A stretch of 41,421 bases of DNA from Clostridia bacterium (GCA_017470095.1 JAFUFC010000090.1:1-41421); one strand, 5' to 3'. Numbered from the stretch's first letter, positions 15,557 through 23,787 are shown. Notes: generated from the sequence alone by a model not told the origin. Program-made: numbers and translations.

Positions 15557-16708
15557 AGAGAGGCCGATTTCTCCGGGCAGCGCCCATTTTTCAGCGGAGC
15601 GCAGGAATACTTCCTCCAGGCCAGTCACACAGGGGAAGCGGTCTTCCCCCTCTTCGATCCATACCACATGCGCGGGATCAATTTTCCCAACCGGCAATGC
15701 CTGTGCCATCCGCACGGCGTTCAGATGGGAAAGCCCCGCTTCCGCTCCGCACAAGGGAGCGGCGCCGTCCTTTACGCATTGAACGGCATCGTAGAGCTTT
15801 TGCATCAGGGGCGTGTTGCCGTCCATGCCATAATTGATTTCCTCACCGGTATCGGTTTTCACCAGGAAAGGCTTTCCCTTTCCCCAGGTCAGCGTGCCGT
15901 GTTCAAATTCCGCCAAACCTTCCTGCCCCAGGTTTTTGGTTTTCAGCGGATGCGCCGTATAATAGCACACCGGCACGCCGGTTGCCGTAGTAAAGCGCAA
16001 AGCGGCAATATCGTAATTTTCCACGTCAGGATTGCCCCGGTACAGTTCACCCGTCACCTGCGCCAGCGCCGCGGCTTTTTCCATCGTGTCTCCCAAGAGG
16101 AAAGTCATTAACTGAAAATGGTGGGCGCAAGCGTTCATGAACGGGCTGTCCAGCACTTCTACGCCATCCACGGTGATGCGGCCTGCCCAGCCGCTGCGAG
16201 CATAATAATTCCTGCCCCGCCGCATGGCGTGTACACAGCGCATGCGCAAGGGCCTGCCAAAACGGCCGGAAAGAATATCCCTCTTCAGCGCCAGCACCGC
16301 CCGATCATAATTCAGCTGCCACCCCAGGGCCAGGAAACGGTTTGCTTCCTTGGCCGCAGAAGCCAGCCGCAGCGTCTCCTCTTGCGTCAGGCACAGCGGC
16401 TTTTCGCACAGCACATGCGCGCCGTTTTTCAGGCATTCCAGCACCATGGCCGTGTGCAGGTGGATAGGCGATGAAATGACGGCCAGGTCGGCCCGGTCCT
16501 TTTCAAAAAAACTTTGCAAGCTGGCGTATACCGGAATATTTTTTTCGGCGATCACCGGAAACTTTTCCGCCAGGTTTTCTGCTACGTCCACCACGCCCGC
16601 CACATCGCCGCCCACGTCCTGCCGCGTAGCTTCGGCCAGGTATTTTTGCCCGTACATGCCCACCGAAACCAGCAGGATGCGGGGCCGGAAGTTTTGTTGA
16701 TTACTCAT
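15551..16708 (-). CDS. Gfo/Idh/MocA family oxidoreductase
   Basis: The 385-residue protein begins RPRILLVSVGMYGQKYLAEA, where the usual GxGxxG is altered to GMYGQKY, followed by CEKPLCLTQEETLRLA with the catalytic Lys, and a substrate domain with NACAHHFQLMTFLLGD carrying the likely catalytic His. It probably oxidises or reduces a sugar or sugar acid with NAD(P)H. The ATG overlaps the stop of the ankyrin-GH43 gene by 8 bp (ATGAGTAA), so the two are coupled. It ends the promoter-proximal block; its stop codon lies within a repeat B copy, so the natural C-terminus may have been changed slightly by that insertion. Confidence 0.83.
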   Translation of the reverse strand: MSNQQNFRPRILLVSVGMYGQKYLAEATRQDVGGDVAGVVDVAENLAEKFPVIAEKNIPVYASLQSFFEKDRADLAVISSPIHLHTAMVLECLKNGAHVLCEKPLCLTQEETLRLASAAKEANRFLALGWQLNYDRAVLALKRDILSGRFGRPLRMRCVHAMRRGRNYYARSGWAGRITVDGVEVLDSPFMNACAHHFQLMTFLLGDTMEKAAALAQVTGELYRGNPDVENYDIAALRFTTATGVPVCYYTAHPLKTKNLGQEGLAEFEHGTLTWGKGKPFLVKTDTGEEINYGMDGNTPLMQKLYDAVQCVKDGAAPLCGAEAGLSHLNAVRMAQALPVGKIDPAHVVWIEEGEDRFPCVTGLEEVFLRSAEKWALPGEIGLSL

Positions 16709-18527
16709 GAATCATTGCCTCTTCATATGCGTGAAATGCCGCTTCGCCCACGCCTACGGCGGCCAGCCCCAGCATGGCGCCGGTAAAGCGCTTGCCCATT
16801 TTTAAGCCTTCGTCCGTCAGGTATTCCATACGGAACACCGTCTTTTTACCGGTATCCAGCCAGGCCGCCTTTCGAGTCAGGCCGCTGCCGTGGATTTCCA
16901 GTTCGGCCTGGCATGCCGCCGTTCGCCCCAGGGAATATTCCCGGTTTTCCAGGCCAACGTGCTCGATCAATACGATCTCAGCGCCTGTTTCCAGCCTGCG
17001 CACGCCCAGCAGGTACCAGCTGTTTTCATCATAATAGCCGGTCAGCCCTGCCACGCCGCCCGGCGCCAGGCCGGACGCATCCGCCGTCACACGCTGGCAT
17101 ACCGAAGCTTCGCTTTGGCGGTGCAGCAGCAAATGGGCGCCCTGCTTTTGTTCCAATCCTTCGCCGCCTTGCAGCCGGATGGTTTTTCCATCAAATACGG
17201 TAAACAAACGGTAATCGGCTCTGGGGCAAACCCAGGGGGACGAAGGGGGCACGGAAACATCCGGCAGCATTTTTACTTGCAGGCAAGAAGGGCCTTTGAG
17301 CCCATTCACCATGGGCCAGCCGTCCGCCGTCCAAGTCAGGGGATCCAGGGCGGTTTCACGTCCCATCAGTGATTTGCCTTCCACCCGACGGCCGCACAAA
17401 TAAACCATCGCCCACCGGCCGTCTGGCAGCTGAACGGGCTTGCCGTGCCCGCCGCGGCCAATGAAAGTGTTTTCCTCCCGGGAACCCAAAACGGGATTAA
17501 AGGGACAGGCTTCATAGGGGCCTTCCAGCACCCGGGAGCGGGCACATGTAATCATATGTCCGCTCCCCGTGCCGCCCTCTGCCTGAAAGATATAGTACCA
17601 GCCGTCTTTTTTCAGCAGATGCGGGCCTTCGCTTTTGCGGCGATTGGAGCCCAGATAAATCATGTGGGGAGGCTCCAGCAATTCTCCCGCGTCGCTGATT
17701 TGCGCAATGCGCACGCCCGGATTGATCACCAAATACCGCTTGCCATCCTCATCCGTGAACAACGAGGGATCGATGCCGTCCACAGGCAAAAAACGCGGCG
17801 CATCCCATGGCCCTTGCGGGGCGGGCGCAGAAGTGATCATTTGCAGCCGGAAGGGAGCCGTATCCCGCCGAAGGGTGGCAACCACCCAAAAACGCCCCTG
17901 ATAAAAGGAAATATCGGGCGCCCAATAGCCAAACCCGCCCGGCAGTCCGGTAAGGCCGGCGGTTTCCGGATCGGTAAATACATGGCCTACTGTTTCCCAG
18001 TGAACCAAATCCCGGCTGTGGCTAATAGGCAGAGCAGGCAGCATAACGAAAGAGGAATTGATCAGCCAATAATCCTCCCCCGTTCGCAAAATGGAAGGAT
18101 CGGGCCGGAAACCGCGGATCACAGGGTTCCGGTAGCAATCCGCCAAACGCAGCCCCGCCATCTCCTCCAAGGCGCACAGTGCTTCAGTGCCCGCCGCTTG
18201 CGCCAGGTCCAGCGGCGTTATGCCGCCCTGGTCGCCCTTTGCCGCGTCATACCCCAGCACCTTTCCGGCAAAACGCATGGTTTCCGCGTCGCCGGACTGG
18301 GCGGCGTAATGCAGCAAGGTACGGCCTTGCGCGTCGGGCGCAAAGCTCATTCCATGGCAGCCCTCACATAGCAAACGAAGCATGGCGGCATTCCCCTGCA
18401 TTGCGGCCATACGCGTCCATTCGGCCTTTTCAGCCTCCGGTACAGCGGATATTTTGCCTTGCAGCATCCAAAGGCGCAGCGTTTCCTGGTCATCTTGCTC
18501 GATCAGGCGGCGTACTGTTTCAACCAT
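16701..18527 (-). CDS. Ankyrin-repeat protein fused to GH43 glycoside hydrolase
   Basis: This 608-residue protein starts at the ATG after GGGAGGAACAGC. Residues about 38-125 form three ankyrin-like repeats (for example GRTLLHYAAQSGDAETMRFA and GGITPLDLAQAAGTEALCAL). From about 133 a GH43 five-bladed propeller begins: base Asp143 in FRPDPSIL, Asp253 in IDPSLFTDEDG and acid Glu300 in SEGPHLL are all present. Roughly 400-608 is a beta-sandwich like the C-terminal domain of GH43 xylosidases. GH43 enzymes remove arabinose, xylose or galactose residues. No signal peptide is present, so it acts in the cytoplasm on imported oligosaccharides. An ankyrin module on a GH43 enzyme is unusual. It overlaps the FAD-protein gene upstream and the Gfo gene downstream. 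Confidence 0.85.
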   Translation of the reverse strand: MVETVRRLIEQDDQETLRLWMLQGKISAVPEAEKAEWTRMAAMQGNAAMLRLLCEGCHGMSFAPDAQGRTLLHYAAQSGDAETMRFAGKVLGYDAAKGDQGGITPLDLAQAAGTEALCALEEMAGLRLADCYRNPVIRGFRPDPSILRTGEDYWLINSSFVMLPALPISHSRDLVHWETVGHVFTDPETAGLTGLPGGFGYWAPDISFYQGRFWVVATLRRDTAPFRLQMITSAPAPQGPWDAPRFLPVDGIDPSLFTDEDGKRYLVINPGVRIAQISDAGELLEPPHMIYLGSNRRKSEGPHLLKKDGWYYIFQAEGGTGSGHMITCARSRVLEGPYEACPFNPVLGSREENTFIGRGGHGKPVQLPDGRWAMVYLCGRRVEGKSLMGRETALDPLTWTADGWPMVNGLKGPSCLQVKMLPDVSVPPSSPWVCPRADYRLFTVFDGKTIRLQGGEGLEQKQGAHLLLHRQSEASVCQRVTADASGLAPGGVAGLTGYYDENSWYLLGVRRLETGAEIVLIEHVGLENREYSLGRTAACQAELEIHGSGLTRKAAWLDTGKKTVFRMEYLTDEGLKMGKRFTGAMLGLAAVGVGEAAFHAYEEAMIHE

Positions 18528-20235
18528 GCTGTTCCTCCCGGAATTTTTTCCAAACGTGCTCAAACCACAAATCGCGTTCCGGCATAGGCCGAGCGGGAAC
18601 CCGGCGGGATACGCCTTGCCCTGTCATCAGCACGCCAACGGCGTTCCGCTCCTCTTGTTGGGCATACAGCATGGCGGAAAGCACCTCCCGCTGAGTGAGC
18701 AGGAGATCATTCAGCAGCAGCCGATCCATAAAATCCGCCTGATCCGGTTCGGCGGCCTGTGGCTGGGAAAGTGCGCGTTCCACCGCTGTTTTCAGCCGCT
18801 CCATACCCATCACGTCCCGCTGGAAGGCCGCGACACGAGTCATATCCCGCCGGAAAGCCGCAGCGTCGCCCACGGGCAGAAGCATCGCCGTATGGCTCCA
18901 TAGGCCATTGGATACCCTGCGCCCATTATGAAAAGCATGCTGCGCTGCCCGTAGGGAACCAGCCTGGGTGGCGTTCAGCGCCGTGCCCCCGGGCCGCTTC
19001 CGGCCAAAGGTGCCCGCCGCCTCCCCACACACATACAGGCCAGGCACGCTGGTTTGCCAATGGGCATCCACGGCGATACCGCCGTTGTGATGCTGGGCGC
19101 ATACGCGAATCTCCAGCCGTTCCTGCGTCAGATCGATGCCGTGGCTGCGATACAGCTCAATGGCCGGCTGATTGATGGCTGCCAGCCGGGCGATGGGCGT
19201 ATCCAGCAGCGCGCCGCATTGATCCAGGTAGCCGCGTGCCTCAGAAGAAAGCCGCTCCGGCCCGTAGCCCCGAGGATTGTGCAAATAATCCAGGTAGACC
19301 GTTCTGCCCGCGTCATTTTCACGTTTTACAAGCACGTCCACCTGGGAGGAGCCAGCCAGCCTGCTTTCATCAAAAGGCCATTGATAGCCTTTGAGAAAAG
19401 TATTATTCAATGCGGCGTCCTCTCCCAGGGCGTCGGCCAGAAACTCGCGTTCTACGCCCTCGGCGTCCACCGAAATATACCGGGGCAGCGCCTGCTGGTA
19501 GCTGCCGCTCAAATTCCACCGAAAGCCCACGGAGGCCAGCCCATACTGCCAGCAATCCAGGTTCGCCCCCTGCGCCCCGGCGGCAAAGGCCAGCCCGCTC
19601 ATCCCGTGATGGCTTTCCGGATACACCCGGTCCTGGTAAATATGGGCTGGACCGCCTGTGCACAGGATCAGATTAGCGCAGCGGATGCGCATCATTTGCT
19701 TTTCTTCCGGCAGGTACACATCCAGCGCCGCCACGCCCTCCTGCCCGGTAACCACCCGCGCCGCGAAAGCATGATCCAAGATAGGCACATGACGGGACCG
19801 AACGGAGCGTTCCAGCGCTTCGGTCATGAGTTTGCTGGTCAGCGGCCCTACGGAAGTGGCCCTTCGGCGCACATCATGATCGGTTTGGTACCCCACATAT
19901 TCGCCGTATTCATTGGTAGGAAAAGGCACGCCCAGCGCACACAGCTTGAAAAAACAGCGGGCCGAAGCGGCGGCCTCGCACAGGGCCGTATCGCCGTTCA
20001 CATCGGGATAGTGCAAATCACTGGCCAGTGCGCCCACGCTGTCCCCCTCGTCGCCGGACAGAGAAAGTTTATAATAGGTTTGCTTATCGCTGCCGGTATT
20101 GCGGGAAGTGCCGGCATTCATATCTTCTGTGACCAGCAGCAGGCTCTCTTCGCCCAGCGCCGCCAGCGTATCCGCCGCATTCAGCCCTGCGCAGCCGGAC
20201 CCCACCACCACAGTGCGCGCCGTTATCTCCCGCAT
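18520..20235 (-). CDS. FAD-dependent fumarate reductase-type flavoprotein
   Basis: The 571-residue protein has an N-terminal dinucleotide site, VVVGSGCAGLNAADTLAALG, and a C-terminal FAD segment, HHNGGIAVDAHW with GLYVCGEAAGTFG. The succinate dehydrogenase/fumarate reductase/aspartate oxidase architecture is clear. Members transfer hydride from FAD to or from a C-C or C-N bond in the cytoplasm. No b-type cytochrome or iron-sulfur subunit lies beside it, so it is likely soluble or uses another electron donor. It follows the SDR gene by 22 bp and overlaps the ankyrin-GH43 gene by 8 bp. Together with the OYE-like and SDR genes it forms a reductive trio. The substrate is unknown. Confidence 0.82.
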   Translation of the reverse strand: MREITARTVVVGSGCAGLNAADTLAALGEESLLLVTEDMNAGTSRNTGSDKQTYYKLSLSGDEGDSVGALASDLHYPDVNGDTALCEAAASARCFFKLCALGVPFPTNEYGEYVGYQTDHDVRRRATSVGPLTSKLMTEALERSVRSRHVPILDHAFAARVVTGQEGVAALDVYLPEEKQMMRIRCANLILCTGGPAHIYQDRVYPESHHGMSGLAFAAGAQGANLDCWQYGLASVGFRWNLSGSYQQALPRYISVDAEGVEREFLADALGEDAALNNTFLKGYQWPFDESRLAGSSQVDVLVKRENDAGRTVYLDYLHNPRGYGPERLSSEARGYLDQCGALLDTPIARLAAINQPAIELYRSHGIDLTQERLEIRVCAQHHNGGIAVDAHWQTSVPGLYVCGEAAGTFGRKRPGGTALNATQAGSLRAAQHAFHNGRRVSNGLWSHTAMLLPVGDAAAFRRDMTRVAAFQRDVMGMERLKTAVERALSQPQAAEPDQADFMDRLLLNDLLLTQREVLSAMLYAQQEERNAVGVLMTGQGVSRRVPARPMPERDLWFEHVWKKFREEQHG

Positions 20236-20257
20236 ATCGGTACATCCTTTCCCAGCT

Positions 20258-21004
20258 TTACAGCCTGCGCAGCTGGAAGCCGCCGTCGGCGTCCAACACC
20301 TGCCCTGCCGAATAATCCAGCAGTCCGCCGGCGCAGGCCAGCACCATCTTTGCCACGTCCTCCGGCGCGCCGAACCGTTTCACCGGCAGCAAGCCGCCTT
20401 CAATGAGCCGGTCGTATGTTTCGTGCACCTCTTTGGTCATATCGGTATCAATAATGCCAGGACGCACTTCAAACACCGGAATGCCTTCCGCGGCCAGCCG
20501 GTCGGCAAAGAGCTTCGTCACCATGCCAACCCCCGCTTTGCTTATGCAGTACTCCCCGCGGGAGGTACTGGCGGTGTAAGCGCTCATGCTGCCGATATTG
20601 ACGATCCGGGCCTGCCAGTCCGGCACGCCTGCCAAGCGCTCAGCAATCATTTCCCGGGCAAACATTTGGCACATAAACATCGTGCCTTTTAGATTGACGC
20701 CCAGCACACGATCGAAGCTCTCCTCCGTCATTTCCAAAATATCGCGCCTCTCCAGCGGAGCCACGCCGGCATTGTTGACCAGCAAATCAACGCGTCCGTA
20801 CCGGCGGATGATGTAGGCCAATGCCGCCTGCCGGTCCGCTTCCCGCGCAATATCACAGCCAACATAATCCCTTTCCTCCGGCAGGTTATCCGGCCTTTCT
20901 TTCCGGGTGCCGGAATAGACCACCTGCCAGCCTTCTTTGAACAGCAGGTCAGCAATGCCCCGTCCAATACCACGGCTGGAGCCCGTCACAAACGCCACGC
21001 TCAC
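20258..21004 (-). CDS. Short-chain dehydrogenase/reductase
   Basis: This is a 248-residue classical SDR: TGSSRGIG at 7-14 binds NAD(P), NNAG is at 77-80, and the catalytic set is Ser139 or Ser141 (NIGSMSAY), Tyr152 and Lys156 (YCISK). The C-terminal DADGGFQL resembles 3-ketoacyl reductases and sugar dehydrogenases. The start overlaps the OYE-like stop by 4 bp, so the pair is co-translated. It likely reduces a ketone made by the flavoenzyme or a keto-uronate such as 4-deoxy-5-keto-hexuronate, a known SDR substrate in alginate-type pathways. The choice between these cannot be made from sequence. Confidence 0.87.
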   Translation of the reverse strand: MSVAFVTGSSRGIGRGIADLLFKEGWQVVYSGTRKERPDNLPEERDYVGCDIAREADRQAALAYIIRRYGRVDLLVNNAGVAPLERRDILEMTEESFDRVLGVNLKGTMFMCQMFAREMIAERLAGVPDWQARIVNIGSMSAYTASTSRGEYCISKAGVGMVTKLFADRLAAEGIPVFEVRPGIIDTDMTKEVHETYDRLIEGGLLPVKRFGAPEDVAKMVLACAGGLLDYSAGQVLDADGGFQLRRL

Positions 21005-22302
21005 AGCTTATATTCCTCCCTGTCCCGCACCACGCAGCCCGCGGGAATGCCCTGGCGCAGCAGCACGGCACAGCCGCCGCAGGTAACGCAGGCGTTTTTC
21101 GCGTTTACTGTGCCGTTTTCCCGCAGTTCATGGATGAAATTGGGATCCGCAAAAGCCAGTCGGCCAAAACCGGCCATGGCGCAGTGCCCTCCTTCCACCA
21201 TGCCAGCAGCCAGGTTTCCCGCATACTGGCGCAGATAGGAAAACGCGCTGCCCAGCACAGGCAAATCAGGAACGGCATGCTGGATCTGGCTGACCCCCCA
21301 CATCATCCGGCCAACGCCCTCCAGCGGATGCTCATCCGGCACGTAATTGCCATGATCGTAAGGCCGATTGACGTGCGGATTTTTATACGGATTGCCCATC
21401 GTCACATTGATCAGCGGAATATCAAACGCCTGCTTAAGTTCCTTGATCAGTTGAATCGGTTCGCGCAAATCGGGCTGCAGCCCGCCTCCCTCTTTCACGC
21501 CGAAGCCATAGGGATAGGCAAATCCATCATAAACATTCAACCGGCTGGAGAGGAAGAAGGAAGACCCCTTCACTTCGCTCTGCGCCGCGCGATAGCAATT
21601 TTTCAAAAAACGGGTACGGTTTTCATAGCTGCCGCCATATGGGCCGGGCCGCGTATAGGCCGACAACAGTTCACAGGCCAAATACCGGTGGCAGCATTTC
21701 ACGTCCATGCCATCAAACCCCGCCTGCTGGCACAGCGCCGCGGTATGGGCATAGGCTTCTTCGAAGCGCTTCAGCTCCTCATCGGTAACGATGCGGTCCT
21801 CTGAAAGAGGCGCATCCTCCAGGGGAGGGCAATGATAGGCAATCAACGGTTCGGGATACCCATGGGGTTTGGAATACCGGCCTGAATTGGTCGCCTGCAT
21901 GACGATAAGCGGCGCATAGCCATTCTCTTTTAGGGAAAGCTCACGAATATCATCCAGCAGTTTTTTGTATTGATCCACATTCCTCTCCGTCAGCCACAGC
22001 TGGTGGGCGGACGCCCGCGCCTGGGGCAGCGTGGCCACGGCTTCAAACCAAATCAAGCCCGGGCCTGCTTTGGCAAAACGGTGATAGCGGCGGACGGTCA
22101 ATTCGCCCGGCGCGCCTTCTTCCGTGCCGTCCGTTCCTTCCATGGGCTGAAAAGCAATGCGGTTGGCCGCCTCTTTGCTCCCCAGCGGCAACGCTTGGAA
22201 CAAAGCGGATGCCCGCTCTGCCAACAGAAGAAAAGCATTTAGTTTTTTCGATTCAGCTTTCACATCTTCTAAAGCGGGATAATGAAACGCTTCGTGCTTC
22301 AT
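21001..22302 (-). CDS. Old yellow enzyme-like NADH:flavin oxidoreductase with C-terminal 4Fe-4S motif
   Basis: The 433-residue protein has the FMN TIM barrel of the OYE family (RIAFQPMEGTDG, GELTVRRYHRFAKAG, then RPGPYGGSYENRTRF). The usual HxxH pair in IHGAHGYL is here VKCCHRYL, so the first His is Lys202 and His205 is kept. Cys405, Cys408, Cys411 and Cys423 form a Cx2Cx2Cx11C site like that of 2,4-dienoyl-CoA reductase-type iron-sulfur OYEs, but the protein ends right after it, without their FAD/NAD domain. It must take electrons from a separate partner, possibly one of its neighbours. It is first in the operon, divergent from the AraC regulator. Reduction of an activated C=C bond is the likely reaction. 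Confidence 0.85.
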   Translation of the reverse strand: MKHEAFHYPALEDVKAESKKLNAFLLLAERASALFQALPLGSKEAANRIAFQPMEGTDGTEEGAPGELTVRRYHRFAKAGPGLIWFEAVATLPQARASAHQLWLTERNVDQYKKLLDDIRELSLKENGYAPLIVMQATNSGRYSKPHGYPEPLIAYHCPPLEDAPLSEDRIVTDEELKRFEEAYAHTAALCQQAGFDGMDVKCCHRYLACELLSAYTRPGPYGGSYENRTRFLKNCYRAAQSEVKGSSFFLSSRLNVYDGFAYPYGFGVKEGGGLQPDLREPIQLIKELKQAFDIPLINVTMGNPYKNPHVNRPYDHGNYVPDEHPLEGVGRMMWGVSQIQHAVPDLPVLGSAFSYLRQYAGNLAAGMVEGGHCAMAGFGRLAFADPNFIHELRENGTVNAKNACVTCGGCAVLLRQGIPAGCVVRDREEYKL

Positions 22303-22315
22303 TTTATTGGCTCCC

Positions 22316-22344
22316 TTGCGTGTTTCTATATTATATGATACAAT
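22316..22344 (+). promoter_or_regulatory. Promoter for the AraC regulator gene
   Basis: TTGCGT (22316-22321), a 17-bp spacer and TACAAT (22339-22344) predict a start near 22351, about 60 bp before the ATG. It overlaps the divergent promoter of the catabolic operon. Confidence 0.5.
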
Positions 22345-22358
22345 AAAATCGATTTAAA
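22330..22358 (-). promoter_or_regulatory. Promoter for the catabolic operon (OYE-like gene first)
   Basis: On the minus strand a perfect TATAAT (22330-22335) lies 17 bp from a weak TTTAAA (22353-22358). A poor -35 box is what an activator-dependent promoter would show, which fits control by the divergent AraC protein. Confidence 0.55.
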
Positions 22359-22400
22359 AAATGGTTAATTATCGCACAAATATATGTAATTTCGATTTTA
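22349..22400 (+). promoter_or_regulatory. Candidate AraC operator half-sites
   Basis: TCGATTTAA (22349-22357) and TCGATTTTA (22392-22400) are direct repeats 43 bp apart, close to four helical turns. The first covers the -35 region of the minus-strand promoter and the second the region just before the araC-type gene's ribosome binding site. Direct-repeat half-sites are typical for AraC proteins; binding is inferred. Confidence 0.4.
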
Positions 22401-22410
22401 GGAGAATTTT

Positions 22411-23229
22411 ATGTCCTTTGAGATCAAATTCAATGATCAGCCCACGCCTCACGGCACGCACACGCATACATACTATGAAATGCTGTATGTGCTTTCCGGT
22501 TCCGCCATGATTACGGTGCGGCGCAGAGATTATGAATGCGGGCCGGGATCGCTGATTTTTCTCAATCCGTTTGACGAGCATGCTTCCCGCCCGCTTCAGC
22601 TGCCCTATAAACGATACTACTTGCTGATCCCCGTCACGCAGTTGAAGGCTTTCCACAATGACGTGCTGCTGCTATCCGTCTTTCGGTTTCACGGGGATCA
22701 GTTCCCCTATGTGGTGCAGGCCGGCGCGCTGAAATCCCGCTTCGATCAATATTTTTCCATGCTGATGAACGTCCAGCAGGAAGGCGGCATTTTTGCCGAT
22801 ACGCGCATGGAGGCGCTGATGACCTTAATCTTGACCGATGCCCAGGCCATGCGCCCGGATATGTTCATTCCGGCGAACCAGCTTTCGTTTTTGCCCATTC
22901 AGGATATCATGAACGAGCTGGACGCCTCCTTCTGTTCCCATTTTTCTCTGCAAGAGCTGGCTAACCAATATCATGTATCCACAGGCTGTCTTTCGGCACA
23001 CTTCCGGCGGGCTGTAGGCATCAGCCCCATGCAGTATGTGACCCAAAGCCGCATGCAGCGGGCACAGCTGCTGTTGCTCAACAGCGAATTGTCCATCGCC
23101 GCCATCGCCCAGCAATGCGGCTATCCCGACGTCAGCAACTTTGTGCGGCGCTTTCGTCTTCAGTTTCAGTATACGCCTTTACAATTCCGGCAAATGCATC
23201 AGGTGGTCAACGGCAAAGAAACGCATTAG
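22411..23229 (+). CDS. AraC family transcriptional regulator
   Basis: The 272-residue protein has an N-terminal cupin sensor domain (HGTHTHTYYEMLYVLSGS, PGSLIFLNPFDEHAS) and a C-terminal pair of HTH motifs (FSLQELANQYHVSTGCLSAHF and LSIAAIAQQCGYPDVSNFVRRF, about residues 175-268). Such regulators bind a sugar or sugar acid in the cupin domain and usually activate the divergent catabolic operon. AGGAG precedes the ATG. The 108-bp divergent region contains overlapping promoters and candidate half-sites. The inducer is presumably a breakdown product made by the minus-strand operon. Confidence 0.92.
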   Translation: MSFEIKFNDQPTPHGTHTHTYYEMLYVLSGSAMITVRRRDYECGPGSLIFLNPFDEHASRPLQLPYKRYYLLIPVTQLKAFHNDVLLLSVFRFHGDQFPYVVQAGALKSRFDQYFSMLMNVQQEGGIFADTRMEALMTLILTDAQAMRPDMFIPANQLSFLPIQDIMNELDASFCSHFSLQELANQYHVSTGCLSAHFRRAVGISPMQYVTQSRMQRAQLLLLNSELSIAAIAQQCGYPDVSNFVRRFRLQFQYTPLQFRQMHQVVNGKETH

Positions 23230-23239
23230 ACGGCCCGCA

Positions 23240-23358
23240 ATGGATTGAATATCCGTATCGGTCGCTGCGCCTGTCAAAGGGAGGGCCGGGCAAGCGCGGT
23301 AACCGGCAAGGAAAAATGGGGCCCGCGTCCCATGCCCAAAGAGAAAGGATGACGCGTC
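23240..23358 (+). other. Structured leader candidate before the DUF523 gene
   Basis: This 119-nt stretch holds several close-packed inverted repeats: GGAT-TGAAT-ATCC, CCG-TAT-CGG, GCCGG/CCGGC with an internal CGGTAACCG, and ATGGG-GCCCGCGT-CCCAT. An unpaired GGAAAAAT sits between the last two. The density suggests a folded RNA, possibly a riboswitch. It matches no class I can identify with confidence. Confidence 0.35.
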
Positions 23359-23787
23359 ATGATCTTGGTGAGCGAGTGCCTGGCAGGCGTGCCCTGCCGC
23401 ATGGATGGAAAAAGCAAGCTGATACCGGAAATCAAGCAATTGGTGGATGAAGGGAAGGCCATTCCCGTCTGTCCGGAAGTGCTGGGCGGGCTGCCCACGC
23501 CCCGCTCCCCCAGCGAACGCAGGGGCGATCGGGTGATCAACAGCGCGGGAGAAGATGTGACATCGGCCTTTGAAAAGGGCGCGGAGGAGGCCTTGCGTAT
23601 CTGCCGGGAGCATGGCTGCGCCTGCGCCATCCTGAAATCGAAGAGCCCTTCCTGCGGCTATCGGGTGATCCACAACGGCCGCTTTGACGGAGGATTAACC
23701 GAAGGCAACGGTATCCTGGTGGATATGCTGCTGAAAGCAGGTATTCCCGTAATGACGGAGCAGGACTTTTTGAATACCGTCAGCTGA
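23359..23787 (+). CDS. DUF523 domain protein
   Basis: The 142-residue cytoplasmic protein spans the whole DUF523 family. Conserved Cys occur in SECLAGVPCRMDG, VCPEVLGGLPTPR and KSKSPSCG, which together suggest metal or iron-sulfur binding. The function of the family is unknown; members are often encoded alone or fused to DUF1722. The gene ends in an 8-bp overlap with the convergent CydC-like gene. An AAAGGA site lies about nine bases before the ATG. The preceding 120 bp may fold into a structured leader. Confidence 0.9.
   Translation: MILVSECLAGVPCRMDGKSKLIPEIKQLVDEGKAIPVCPEVLGGLPTPRSPSERRGDRVINSAGEDVTSAFEKGAEEALRICREHGCACAILKSKSPSCGYRVIHNGRFDGGLTEGNGILVDMLLKAGIPVMTEQDFLNTVS

Noticed and set aside
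23240-23358. Molybdenum cofactor or cobalamin riboswitch
   Set aside because: Some stem-loop features are suggestive, but I could not match the conserved core of either class from sequence alone, so it is kept only as an unclassified leader.
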